Below are positions 14,124 to 21,925 of a DNA stretch of 26,633 nt, piece by piece. The stretch comes from Scatosoma sp045613545 (GTDB lineage: Bacteria; Bacillota; Clostridia; Christensenellales; Borkfalkiaceae). How positions within the stretch are numbered: the stretch's first letter is position 1; each line of letters starts with the position of its first letter. The position numbers and the translations under genes were made by a program. The DNA is taken from assembly GCA_045613545.1 (NCBI GenBank), contig JAZLBD010000004.1:1-26633 (forward strand), given 5' to 3'. Under the pieces are notes generated by a model, which saw only the letters and a list, made by a program, of their open reading frames with translations, searched no databases and was not told the origin of the DNA.

Positions 14124-14894
14124 ATGGCAGTTATCACTATGAAACAGCTTCTCGAAGCGGGCGTTCATTTCGGTCATCAAACGAGAAAGTGGAATCCCAA
14201 AATGAAGAAGTACATCTTCGCGGCAAGAAACGACATTCACATCATTGACTTGCAACTTACGGCAAACTTGATCGAAGAAGCGTATTCGTTCGTTTGCGAA
14301 AGCGCGAAAGCAGGCAAGAGCGTTTTGTTCGTTGGTACGAAGAAACAAGCGCAAGACGCTATTAAAGAAGAAGCAGAAAGATGCGGTCAATACTACATCA
14401 ACGCGCGTTGGCTCGGCGGTTGCCTTACCAACTTCAAGACGATGAGATCGAGAGTAGAACGTCTTGAAAAGCTTGAAAAGATGGAAGCAGACGGCACGTT
14501 CGACGAACTTCCCAAGAAAGAAGTTATGCTTCTTAAAAAGGAAATGGGCAAATTGCAAACGAACCTTGGCGGGATCAAGGCTATGAAATCCCTCCCCGGC
14601 GTTATGTTCGTGGTTGACCCTAACAACGAAGACATTGCAATCAAGGAAGCAAAAGCGCTCGGTATTCCCGTCGTGGCTATCACCGACACCAACTGCGATC
14701 CCGAATTGATCGACTACGTGATCCCTGGCAACGACGACGCTATCCGCGCGATCAAACTTATCGCGTCGGTAATCGCAAACGCAGTCATCGAAGCAAATCA
14801 AGGGGAAGAAGCGCTCCTTCCTATGACGGAAGAAGCTCCCGCAGAGCCCGCCTCTATCGAAGAAGTGGTGGCAAACGAAGAGGCAAACGCTTAA
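14124..14894 (+). CDS. rpsB: 30S ribosomal protein S2
   Basis: This 256-residue protein is a full-length S2, which joins the small subunit late and is needed for S1 or mRNA binding near the platform. Hallmark blocks are the N-terminal MKQLLEAGVHFGHQTRKWNP, the IYFA-like segment (KKYIFAARNDIHIIDL), LFVGTKKQAQ, RWLGGCLTNFKTM, and the C-terminal VVAITDTNCDPELIDYVIPGNDDA. An acidic Ala/Glu-rich tail of about 25 residues closes it. The start follows ACGGAGG. It precedes tsf by 38 nt, the universal rpsB-tsf arrangement, with a structured leader upstream that may give feedback control by free S2. Confidence 0.98.
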   Translation: MAVITMKQLLEAGVHFGHQTRKWNPKMKKYIFAARNDIHIIDLQLTANLIEEAYSFVCESAKAGKSVLFVGTKKQAQDAIKEEAERCGQYYINARWLGGCLTNFKTMRSRVERLEKLEKMEADGTFDELPKKEVMLLKKEMGKLQTNLGGIKAMKSLPGVMFVVDPNNEDIAIKEAKALGIPVVAITDTNCDPELIDYVIPGNDDAIRAIKLIASVIANAVIEANQGEEALLPMTEEAPAEPASIEEVVANEEANA

Positions 14895-14932
14895 TCGTTT
14901 GGGGCTAAGAAAATTATAAGGAGAATAGAACT

Positions 14933-15817
14933 ATGGCATTTACGGCGAAAGATGTAATGGCGCTTCGTGAAAAGACGGGCGCAGGCGTTATGGATTGTAA
15001 AAAAGCATTGACGGACAGCGACGGCGATATGACCAAAGCAATGGACCTTTTGAGAGAAAGAGGAATTGCGAAAGCGGAAAAGAAAGCGTCCCGTATCGCG
15101 GCAGAAGGTATCGTTCTTTGCCACAAGGAAGGAAATAAAGGCGTGCTTATCGAAGTGAACTGCGAATCCGACTTCGTTGCAAAGAACCCCGATTTCTCGG
15201 CGTTTGCTACGGCCGTTTGCAAAGTGATCCTCGCAAACGAACCCAAAGACGTACAAGAACTTCTTGCTTGCAAGATGAACGATTCTACCGTTGAAGAACA
15301 ATTGAAAGGCAAGATCGCCGTTATCGGTGAAAACCTTGCCATCAGAAGATTTGCGCTCTATGAAACGGACGGCTTCCTCGCAAGCTATATCCACCTTGGC
15401 GGAAAACTCGGCGTTATGCTTGACGTAGCAGGCGAAGAAACGGACGCTGCAAAGGAAATCGCGCACGACGTGACCCTTCAAATTGCGTTCACGAAACCGC
15501 AATACCTCACCGAAGCAGACGTTCCTACCGACGCTTTGGATAGAGAAAAGGAAGTTCTCAAGCAACAAGCGATCAACGAAGGCAAGCCCGAAGCGATCGC
15601 AGAAAAGATGGTACTTGGTAGAATCAAGAAATTCTACGAAGAAAACTGCCTCTTAAAGCAAGCGTTCATCAAGGACGACAAGAAAACGATCACGGACGTT
15701 TTGCAAGGCACGAAGATCAACCGTTTCGTATTCTTCATTATGGGCGAAGGCCTTGAAAAGAAGAGCGAAGACTTCGGCGCAGAAATCGCAAAACAAGTGG
15801 CTGCGGCTCAAAAATAA
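14933..15817 (+). CDS. tsf: Translation elongation factor Ts
   Basis: This 294-residue nucleotide exchange factor releases GDP from EF-Tu. The N-terminal UBA-like domain carries the signature LREKTGAGVMDCKKAL. The core follows with IEVNCESDFVAKN and the dimerisation-type region, then a C-terminal helix module (DKKTITDVL, INRFVFFIMGEGLEKK). Length and order match long-form bacterial EF-Ts. A TAAGGAG site precedes the start. It is the second gene of rpsB-tsf and is closed by a strong terminator. Confidence 0.98.
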   Translation: MAFTAKDVMALREKTGAGVMDCKKALTDSDGDMTKAMDLLRERGIAKAEKKASRIAAEGIVLCHKEGNKGVLIEVNCESDFVAKNPDFSAFATAVCKVILANEPKDVQELLACKMNDSTVEEQLKGKIAVIGENLAIRRFALYETDGFLASYIHLGGKLGVMLDVAGEETDAAKEIAHDVTLQIAFTKPQYLTEADVPTDALDREKEVLKQQAINEGKPEAIAEKMVLGRIKKFYEENCLLKQAFIKDDKKTITDVLQGTKINRFVFFIMGEGLEKKSEDFGAEIAKQVAAAQK

Positions 15818-15832
15818 AAGAAAATTTGCAAA

Positions 15833-15869
15833 AAAATCCCCTCGCATTTTTCAAGCGAGGGGATTTTTT
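15833..15869 (+). terminator. Intrinsic terminator of rpsB-tsf
   Basis: AAAATCCCCTCGC 15833-15845 and GCGAGGGGATTTT 15855-15867 form a perfect 13-bp stem with a 9-nt loop, followed by more T. Confidence 0.95.
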
Positions 15870-15881
15870 ATCTCTCTACAA

Positions 15882-15910
15882 TTGACAAAAAAACTCCGCT
15901 GTGTTATACT
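15882..15910 (+). promoter_or_regulatory. glyA promoter
   Basis: TTGACA 15882-15887, a 17-nt spacer and TATACT 15905-15910 are close to consensus. The short leader contains a CCCC/GGGG hairpin (15933-15945) immediately before the TAGGAG ribosome binding site. It may modulate translation, but nothing more can be said. Confidence 0.88.
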
Positions 15911-15959
15911 ATATAAGAAAGAAAAAAATCACCCCCACGTAGGGGATTAGGAGTAGTTT

Positions 15960-17210
15960 ATGATAGATATGACCTTGTTGAAAAAAGCAGACCCCGAAGT
16001 GTATGAGGCGATGCAAGACGAACTCAATCGCCAAAGGGAAAACATTGAACTCATCGCAAGCGAAAACGTGGTATCTCCCGCAGTTCTTGCAGCCGCAGGC
16101 TCGCATTTGACCAATAAATACGCCGAGGGCTTGCCTGCGAAACGGTATTACGGCGGATGCCAATACGTGGACGTGGCGGAAGATTTGGCAAGGGACCGTT
16201 TGAAAAAATTATTCGGATGCGACCACTGTAACGTACAACCGCATAGCGGAGCGCAAGCGAATTTTGCGGTATATTTCGCTATGCTTAAACCGGGCGATAC
16301 GGTGATGGGTATGGACCTTTCCCACGGCGGACATTTGACGCACGGCTCGCCCGTCAACGTTTCGGGGAGTTATTTCAACTTCGTTTCCTACGGCGTATCC
16401 AAAGAAACCGAACGCCTTGATTACGACGAGATGGAACGGATCGCGCTCGAATGTAAACCCAAACTCATCGTCTCGGGCGCAAGCGCGTACCCTAGAGTTC
16501 TCGACTTTGCTCGTATCCGCGAAATTTGCGATAAAGTCGGCGCGTATATGATGGTGGATATCGCGCATATCGCAGGGTTGATCGCCGCAGGCGTACACCC
16601 CTCTCCCGTGCCTTACGCAGACTTCGTGACGACGACGACGCATAAAACCCTCCGCGGTCCTCGTGGGGGCGTGATTATGTGCAAGGAGGCGTACGCTAAG
16701 CAAATCGACAAAGCGGTGTTCCCGGGAACGCAAGGCGGACCGCTTATGCATATCATCGCTGCAAAGGCGGTGGCGTTCAAAGAGGCGTTGTCGGAAGAAT
16801 TTAAGACGTATCAACGCCAAGTGGTGGCAAACGCAAAAGCGATGGCGGACGAATTTATCAAAGAGGGACTTCGCCTCGTGTCCGGCGGTACGGATAACCA
16901 CTTGATGCTCATCGACCTGTCCGAAACGGGCGTGACGGGGAAAGACTTGGAAAAAATGCTCGACGAAGTGCATATCACGGCGAACAAAAACACCATTCCT
17001 TTCGAAACGGCTTCGCCGTTTATCACGAGCGGACTTCGCGTGGGAACGCCTGCCGTCACGACGCGTGGGTTCAAGGAAGAAGAATGTAGGGCTGTTGCGC
17101 GCCTCATTGCGCGTGTGATACGCGAAAAGGAAGCTTGCTTTGAGGAGGTCAAGGCTTTTGTAAAAGAGCTCTGCGATCGCTTCCCCGTTTACGAAAACGA
17201 TATTCGCTAA
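15960..17210 (+). CDS. glyA: Serine hydroxymethyltransferase
   Basis: This 416-residue PLP enzyme interconverts serine and glycine while charging tetrahydrofolate to 5,10-methylene-THF, the main one-carbon source. Family landmarks are IELIASENVVSPAV, NKYAEGLPAKRYYGGCQ, NVQPHSGAQAN, MVDIAHIAGLIAAG, and the PLP site TTTTHKTLRGPRGG with Schiff-base Lys229. The C-terminal NTIPFE and SGLRVGTPAVTTRGF blocks are also present. Full length with no defects. TAGGAG precedes ATG 15960; a second ATG three codons on is possible but less well spaced. Only 12 nt separate its stop from the FMN riboswitch, with no terminator between, so the downstream flavin transporter may partly depend on this promoter. Confidence 0.98.
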   Translation: MIDMTLLKKADPEVYEAMQDELNRQRENIELIASENVVSPAVLAAAGSHLTNKYAEGLPAKRYYGGCQYVDVAEDLARDRLKKLFGCDHCNVQPHSGAQANFAVYFAMLKPGDTVMGMDLSHGGHLTHGSPVNVSGSYFNFVSYGVSKETERLDYDEMERIALECKPKLIVSGASAYPRVLDFARIREICDKVGAYMMVDIAHIAGLIAAGVHPSPVPYADFVTTTTHKTLRGPRGGVIMCKEAYAKQIDKAVFPGTQGGPLMHIIAAKAVAFKEALSEEFKTYQRQVVANAKAMADEFIKEGLRLVSGGTDNHLMLIDLSETGVTGKDLEKMLDEVHITANKNTIPFETASPFITSGLRVGTPAVTTRGFKEEECRAVARLIARVIREKEACFEEVKAFVKELCDRFPVYENDIR

Positions 17211-17220
17211 CAAAAATTTA

Positions 17221-17330
17221 ATCTTTGGGGCGGGGCGAAATTCCCCACCGGCAGTATAGTCTGCGAAGAGCGAAAGCTCCCGATTTGGTGCGATTCCAAA
17301 ACCGACGGTATAGTCCGGACGGAAAAAGAA
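17221..17330 (+). promoter_or_regulatory. FMN riboswitch (RFN element)
   Basis: The highly conserved RFN segments are present in order: GGGGCGGGGCGAAATTCCCC, ACCGGCAGTATAGTC, a variable hairpin GAGCGAAAGCTC, GATTTGGTGCGATTCCA, and ACCGACGGTATAGTCCGGAC with a GGAAAAAG end. Flanking CTTT and AAAG can form the closing helix. FMN binding would favour the downstream terminator and so shut off ribU. No good promoter lies in the 12 nt after glyA. Confidence 0.95.
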
Positions 17331-17339
17331 AAAACAAGA

Positions 17340-17393
17340 CGATCTTTTTTTGGAACGATCGCTACGCCCCGATGGAAATCGGGGCTATTTTTA
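17340..17393 (+). terminator. Expression platform of the FMN riboswitch
   Basis: The terminator stem is GCCCCGAT 17366-17373 with ATCGGGGC 17378-17385 around a GGAA tetraloop, followed by a T-rich tail. Just before it, CGATC 17340-17344 pairs with GATCG 17357-17361 around a T-run. The platform acts by transcription attenuation. The ribU ribosome binding site lies only a few bases after the terminator. Confidence 0.85.
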
Positions 17394-17404
17394 CGAGGTG
17401 TAAA

Positions 17405-18055
17405 ATGGAAGAAAAAGAAATGGATAGAGCAGGTACGAGTTTAACGGGTGAGAACAAAAATAAACGTTCGGTAAAAGAGTTTTTCAAGAAGCATTTTACC
17501 GCTAAACGAATGGCGCTTGTGGCAATTTTTGTCGCTCTATCCTACGCGGTGAGCCTTTTGGAAATCCCCTTGCCTTTGTTTGGGGCAAGCTTTTTGAAAT
17601 TGGATTTTGGGAACGTGTTTATCGTGCTTATTTCCTTTTTATTAGGGCCGATAGAGGGGGTACTCGTTTGCCTTTTCAAAGAGGGGTTTCGCTGTTTAAG
17701 TTCCTCTTCCCTTTGCGCGGGTGAGCTTGCTAACTTTTTGATGACGAGTTCGTTTTTGCTTTTCCCCTCGATCTTATACCGCTATAAGAAAGGGATTAAG
17801 CCGGTCGTTTTTTCACTCGCCTCGTCGTGTGTCTTTTCGACGTGGATCGCGCTTCTTTGCAATCGACTTTTGATTTTCCCCGTTTACGCTTATTTGTTTG
17901 GCGGTAGCATTTTCGGAATGACGGTGGCGGAGGCGTTTTCGGCGTTTTGGGGGGCGATTTTGCTTTTCAACCTCATTAAAACGGCGCTTATAAGTCTTTT
18001 GACGATTCTTTTATACAAAAGGTTGTCCACTTTCTTGAAGAAACTGAAAATTTAA
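17405..18055 (+). CDS. ribU: Riboflavin ECF transporter substrate-binding subunit (RibU type)
   Basis: This 216-residue membrane protein is the S component of an energy-coupling-factor vitamin transporter. It would bind riboflavin outside and pair with shared EcfA/A'/T subunits, which are not in this window. After a charged cytosolic N-terminus (about 1-35) come six hydrophobic segments. The first contains the Ala-rich MALVAIFVALSYAVSLLEIP typical of RibU. Next come LKLDFGNVFIVLISFLLGP and the KEGFRC region. ATG 17405 follows GAGGTG; an in-frame GTG at 17225 lies inside the riboswitch and is not the start. The FMN riboswitch directly upstream is the strongest evidence for flavin specificity. 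Confidence 0.9.
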   Translation: MEEKEMDRAGTSLTGENKNKRSVKEFFKKHFTAKRMALVAIFVALSYAVSLLEIPLPLFGASFLKLDFGNVFIVLISFLLGPIEGVLVCLFKEGFRCLSSSSLCAGELANFLMTSSFLLFPSILYRYKKGIKPVVFSLASSCVFSTWIALLCNRLLIFPVYAYLFGGSIFGMTVAEAFSAFWGAILLFNLIKTALISLLTILLYKRLSTFLKKLKI

Positions 18056-18066
18056 TTTCAAAAGAA

Positions 18067-18095
18067 TTGCAAAAATTAGAAGAAGGTATTATAAT
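18067..18095 (+). promoter_or_regulatory. tsaE operon promoter, predicted leaderless start
   Basis: TTGCAA 18067-18072 and TATAAT 18090-18095 are 17 nt apart. The -10 box ends 6 nt before ATG 18102, so transcription should start at the start codon. The GAAGAAGG upstream is not usable as a ribosome binding site because it lies upstream of the expected RNA start. Confidence 0.78.
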
Positions 18096-18101
18096 AAAGA
18101 T

Positions 18102-18503
18102 ATGGCAACGTACATTTCAAAATCGAGAGAGGACACGATATCCTTTGCAAAAGAATATGCAAAAACCTTGACGGCGGGCGACGTGGTGCTTCTCGGCGGA
18201 GATATGGGCGCGGGGAAAACCGTTTTTGCCAAAGGAATTGCCGAGGGACTCGGAATTGAAGAGGAGGTGACCAGCCCCACCTACGCGTATATGAACGATT
18301 ACGACGGCAGACTTTTCCACTACGATTGCTATCGGATTGAAAGCGTGGCGCAAGCGGAACAGCTTGGGCTTGCGGACTATTTCGATTTGGGCGGAATTTG
18401 CCTTGTCGAGTGGTCGCAAAACATCGCTCCGCTTTTGCCCAAGGGCTGTAAAAAAGTGAGTATTCTAAAAATAGACGAACAACGAAGAGAGATACGATAT
18501 TGA
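18102..18503 (+). CDS. tsaE: tRNA t6A biosynthesis ATPase TsaE
   Basis: This 133-residue P-loop ATPase helps the TsaB-TsaD complex add threonylcarbamoyl to A37 of ANN-decoding tRNAs. Walker A is GGDMGAGKT. Further hallmarks are VTSPTYAYMNDY, the HYDCYRI strand, and the closing CLVEWSQN Walker-B-like block. Family length is normal. It begins the operon tsaE-tsaB-rimI, with a predicted leaderless start. Its stop overlaps the TTG start of tsaB by 4 nt. The operon is ordinary for Bacillota except that tsaD, the catalytic partner, is not found next to it in this window. Confidence 0.96.
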   Translation: MATYISKSREDTISFAKEYAKTLTAGDVVLLGGDMGAGKTVFAKGIAEGLGIEEEVTSPTYAYMNDYDGRLFHYDCYRIESVAQAEQLGLADYFDLGGICLVEWSQNIAPLLPKGCKKVSILKIDEQRREIRY

Positions 18504-19123
18504 AGAACTTTTTAGCGATTGACACAAGCAACGCCTATTTGACCGTGCTCGCCGTTTTGGACGGCGAGAAATTTTGCGTGTTCGACGAGGACTGCTCGAT
18601 GAAACATTCGACGAAGCTTTTGCCCACCGTCGACGCTCTGCTCCAAAAAATAGGCAAAACCGTTCACGATTTCGACGCGTTTGCGTGCGTCGTAGGTGCG
18701 GGTTCGTTTACGGGGATTCGGATTGGTATCGCCACGACGAAAGGGTTTTGTCTTGCGACGGGCAAGCCGTCCGTACCTATCACAACCTTCGATCTCGTTG
18801 CATATAATGGCAAAAGAGAATGGGATAAAATCCTCGTTCTTTGCGATGCGCTACACGGGAATTATTACGCGTGCGGTTATCAAGGAATGAAAGAGGTAAT
18901 CCCGCCCTCCTACGTAAACGAAGAGGAAGTGAAGCGGTTGCAAAAAGAGGGGTATACCCTTTGCGCGCTCACGCCGTTGCCTCTTTCGGGGGTGCAAGTG
19001 CTTTCGCCGAGCGAGGGGTTGTACGACGCCACGGTAGGGAAAATGGATTACGCTGGGGAACTTTCCGCGTTATATATTCGCAAAAGCCAAGCGGAGCTCA
19101 ACCTCGAGGGAGGTCACGCATGA
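18500..19123 (+). CDS. tsaB: tRNA t6A biosynthesis protein TsaB
   Basis: This 207-residue member of the ASKHA fold forms the dimer platform for TsaD in t6A synthesis and has no full catalytic site of its own. Motifs are the N-terminal FLAIDTSNAYLTV and the central VVGAGSFTGIRIGIATTKGF. The start is a TTG at 18500 overlapping the tsaE stop codon (TTGA), with a GAAGAGAG purine stretch as a weak ribosome binding site. Translational coupling therefore probably matters. At the 3' end it overlaps rimI by 4 nt. Confidence 0.95.
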   Translation: MKNFLAIDTSNAYLTVLAVLDGEKFCVFDEDCSMKHSTKLLPTVDALLQKIGKTVHDFDAFACVVGAGSFTGIRIGIATTKGFCLATGKPSVPITTFDLVAYNGKREWDKILVLCDALHGNYYACGYQGMKEVIPPSYVNEEEVKRLQKEGYTLCALTPLPLSGVQVLSPSEGLYDATVGKMDYAGELSALYIRKSQAELNLEGGHA

Positions 19124-19551
19124 CTTTACGGACTTGGAAATACGAGGATATTTTGGCGATTTCTAGGCTCGAAAAGGAGTCGTTCAAAGACCCTTGGACG
19201 TTTGAAATGTTCGCAAGCGGTTTTTCTTCCCCATATTTTTATGGGGTGCTCGCGGAAGAGGACGGGGAGATTATCGGCTACGGTTGTGAGACGATTTTGT
19301 TTGAAAACGCCGAAATCGACAACCTCGCCGTCGCAAAAGACCATCGCCGAAAAGGGCTGGGGATGATTCTTATGTCCGCCTTGGAAGAAGAGGCGAAAAA
19401 ACGGCAAGCGGAAACGTCGATTTTGGAAGTAAGAGTGTCTAATTCGCCGGCGCTTCGGCTATATCTAAGCAGAGGATATCAAGGAATCTACGCACGGTCG
19501 CGGTATTATCCCGACGGCGAGGATGCCATCGTAATGCAAAAAAAATTATAA
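19120..19551 (+). CDS. rimI: GNAT acetyltransferase, RimI-type
   Basis: This 143-residue acetyltransferase carries the GNAT acetyl-CoA site HRRKGLGMILMSALEEEA and the following ILEVRVSNSPALRLYLSRGY block, which is diagnostic for RimI (alanine N-acetyltransferase of ribosomal protein S18). GGGAGG lies 6-7 nt before the ATG, which overlaps the tsaB stop (ATGA). Position directly behind tsaB is the standard tsaE-tsaB-rimI order. Longer in-frame versions starting in tsaB are not the gene. A GGAGGGG purine stretch follows its stop codon. Confidence 0.94.
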   Translation: MTLRTWKYEDILAISRLEKESFKDPWTFEMFASGFSSPYFYGVLAEEDGEIIGYGCETILFENAEIDNLAVAKDHRRKGLGMILMSALEEEAKKRQAETSILEVRVSNSPALRLYLSRGYQGIYARSRYYPDGEDAIVMQKKL

Positions 19552-19577
19552 CGGAGGGGCGAAAAACGGAATTTCGA

Positions 19578-20276
19578 TTGTCCGATCTTTCATTTCTACA
19601 AAAGGGGAAAGGCAAGGATTTGGTGTTTTTGCACGGTTTTCAGTCTTTTAAGGAAAGTTTTTTAGGGCAAATCGAATATTTTTCGCAACGTTTTCGCGTG
19701 ACCGCTTTCGATTTTTGGGGGATGGGGAAAAGCGCAAAGTTGACGGAGTCGTTGTCCGTTTCCGATTACGCCGACCTAACCGCACAGTTTTTATCCGCCG
19801 TGGGTGTGAAACGTCCGCATATCGTCGCCCATTCTTTCGGCGCGCGAGTGGCGGTGAAATTGCTCTCCTTCGGCTACGAGGCGGATCGGATCGTGTTTAC
19901 GGGGCCTGCAGGGATCCTTTTTCGTCGCCCGCTTTCCTATCATATCAAGGTGAAAACCTATCGTTTGGTAAGGAAAGTTGCGCCAAACTTTGCCAAGTTG
20001 CATTTTGGAAGCAAGGAATATAGAACGCTTGGCGAAATCGAGCGGGAAAGTTATAAAAAAATCGTCAACGAGGATTTGAAAGGGGAGATAGCGCTCCTGA
20101 AAAATCCCTATCGCATTATACAAGGCAAGCGGGACTTTACGACGCCGATGAAAATGGCAAAAGCCTTTCTTTCCCTCGCTCCGCAAGGAGAAATTCGGAC
20201 GATCGAGGGCGGTCATTTCGCCTTTGCCGAGCATCCACTTACCTTTAATCTACTCACGGAGGAATTCTTAGCATGA
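19578..20276 (+). CDS. Alpha/beta hydrolase
   Basis: This 232-residue cytosolic hydrolase has the complete alpha/beta fold. The oxyanion loop is FLHGF, the nucleophile elbow is VAHSFGA with Ser86 (Ala in place of the first Gly of GxSxG), the acid is Asp186 in GKRDFTTP, and the base is His213 in EGGHFAFAEHP. A cap region rich in basic residues lies at about 115-165. Substrate cannot be deduced; it sits in an operon for t6A modification and wall synthesis. The start is uncertain: TTG 19578 is the only good in-frame codon, yet GGAGGGG is about 18-20 nt upstream, unusually far. Its stop overlaps the ATG of murF by 4 nt. Confidence 0.85.
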   Translation: MSDLSFLQKGKGKDLVFLHGFQSFKESFLGQIEYFSQRFRVTAFDFWGMGKSAKLTESLSVSDYADLTAQFLSAVGVKRPHIVAHSFGARVAVKLLSFGYEADRIVFTGPAGILFRRPLSYHIKVKTYRLVRKVAPNFAKLHFGSKEYRTLGEIERESYKKIVNEDLKGEIALLKNPYRIIQGKRDFTTPMKMAKAFLSLAPQGEIRTIEGGHFAFAEHPLTFNLLTEEFLA

Positions 20277-21868
20277 ACGACCTTTTTTTACGGCTCGTCA
20301 GTTGTATCGTCACCAGCGTGCTGTTTTTCGTCGGCACACAAAAGTGTTTGGGCGCAATGCAACAAAGCGGGTATCATCCTCGCAGATTCTTTTCGTGGAT
20401 GAAGCGTAGGGACAATTTATTTTTCAATCGTCTGAGCTTACTTTCCTTATTGCTTTTCCTTTTTAGCGGTGTCACCTCCCTTTGCTTCTCGTTCGTTGGT
20501 GCGCGCTGGTCGACCCTCGTTTCCGCAGTTCCGTTCCTCGTCTTTTTATGGCTTTTTTGCCTTGCCGATAAAAAATACGCCTTAAAAGTCCCCGTCAATC
20601 GGACGGCTCGACTCAAACGGCTTGCGATCGTATATTTGACGCTCGTTTGCGTTTTCGATTATCTTTTTATCACGTTATTGTATTTCGTGGCGCGCTGGAT
20701 ACGCTCGGATTTCTATACGTTGTTCGCGTACCTGCCCTATGCCTTTATACCGATGCTCTTACCGTTCATCTTAATTTTGGCAAACGGTCTTACGCGCGGA
20801 ATTGAAAGCAAGCGGAATAAAAAATTCATACGCCGTGCGAAAGAAAAAATAGACACAACGCCCTGCGTCCGTGTGGGGATCGTGGGGAGTTATGGGAAAA
20901 CGTCGGTGAAACACATCGTAAAAACCCTGCTTAAAGAGGAGTTTTCGGTATGCGCCACGCCCGCGTCGTATAACACCCCGATCGGGATCGCAAAAACGGC
21001 GATGGAAGAGGATTTTGCAAAAAGCGAAATTTTCCTTGCGGAAATGGGCGCGAGAAAGAAAGGAGATATCGAAGAACTTTGCGAGATGGTGCGCCCCGAC
21101 TACGCCGTGATTTGCGGTTTGTGCGATCAACACGTAGAGAGCTTCGGCTCGTTTGAAAACGTCGTAAAAACGAAAGCGGAAGTGCTTGCGTACGCCCGTC
21201 ACCCCGTCCTTTGTTCGGCGCAAACCCGCGCCTTTTTAGAGGAAAACGGCATGGACGTTTCCAACACGACAACGCTTGACGTGCGCGTAGAAAACGCTCG
21301 GTTTTCGTTCGACGAAACGGCGTTCGACGTGACGGTGGACGGGAAAACGTTCCACGTGAAAACCCCCTTGCTAGGAAAGGCGTGCGTGGAGAATATTTCC
21401 CTTGCGATCGCCATTTGTTTGGCGCTTGGCGAAAGGGAAGAGTCTATCCAAAAAGGGCTCTCGAAATTGTTGCCGATTCCGCACCGCTTAGAACTTACCG
21501 CGCAAAACGGCGTGTATATTTTAGACGACAGTTATAACGCAAACACGAGAAGCTGTAAGGAGGCGTTGGATGCGCTGGGACGGTTTACGGGGCGAAAATT
21601 CGTCGTGACGCCCGGGATCGTGGAAACGGGGGTTTTGGAAGAGAAAATCAACGGTGATTTAGGAAAGGAGCTTTGCTCGGCGGACGAAGTGATATTGGTT
21701 GGCGAAACGCTCGTTGGCGCGGTGAAAGACGGATACCTTTCTGCCGGCGGAGACAAGGAGCGTTTGCATATCTATCCCACTTTAGAAGAGGCAAAAGAAT
21801 ACTTGAAAGATACCTTGCGCGAGGGGGACGCCGTTTTGTTTTTGAACGATTTACCCGACGTGTACTAA
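20273..21868 (+). CDS. murF: Membrane-anchored MurF-type Mur ligase
   Basis: This 531-residue Mur ligase would join D-Ala-D-Ala to the UDP-MurNAc-tripeptide. Residues 1-175 form an extra membrane domain with about five TM helices (4-24, 54-76, 79-99, 116-140, 150-173), absent from classical soluble MurF. The ligase then follows: P-loop GSYGKTS (205-211), the YNTPIG and LAEMGARKKGDI blocks, a CDQHVESFGS block holding the conserved His, PIPHRLEL, and DDSYNANTRSCKEAL of the C-terminal domain. Such TM-MurF proteins occur in several Clostridia. The next gene is a D-Ala-D-Ala ligase that makes its substrate, which supports MurF over other Mur ligases. The gene overlaps the hydrolase by 4 nt. Confidence 0.85.
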   Translation: MNDLFLRLVSCIVTSVLFFVGTQKCLGAMQQSGYHPRRFFSWMKRRDNLFFNRLSLLSLLLFLFSGVTSLCFSFVGARWSTLVSAVPFLVFLWLFCLADKKYALKVPVNRTARLKRLAIVYLTLVCVFDYLFITLLYFVARWIRSDFYTLFAYLPYAFIPMLLPFILILANGLTRGIESKRNKKFIRRAKEKIDTTPCVRVGIVGSYGKTSVKHIVKTLLKEEFSVCATPASYNTPIGIAKTAMEEDFAKSEIFLAEMGARKKGDIEELCEMVRPDYAVICGLCDQHVESFGSFENVVKTKAEVLAYARHPVLCSAQTRAFLEENGMDVSNTTTLDVRVENARFSFDETAFDVTVDGKTFHVKTPLLGKACVENISLAIAICLALGEREESIQKGLSKLLPIPHRLELTAQNGVYILDDSYNANTRSCKEALDALGRFTGRKFVVTPGIVETGVLEEKINGDLGKELCSADEVILVGETLVGAVKDGYLSAGGDKERLHIYPTLEEAKEYLKDTLREGDAVLFLNDLPDVY

Positions 21869-21925
21869 CGAAAAAAATCACTATAAGACACCAAAGCAAA
21901 AAAATCTTTGCGGAGGTGTTTTTTT

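Noticed and set aside
14016..14801. 261-codon minus-strand frame over rpsB
   Set aside because: Shadow of ribosomal protein S2; no family resemblance or ribosome binding site.
16209..17213. 334-codon minus-strand frame over glyA
   Set aside because: Shadow of a complete, highly conserved serine hydroxymethyltransferase.
17225..17404. In-frame GTG start extending ribU upstream
   Set aside because: The stretch is the FMN riboswitch and its terminator; ATG 17405 has GAGGTG.
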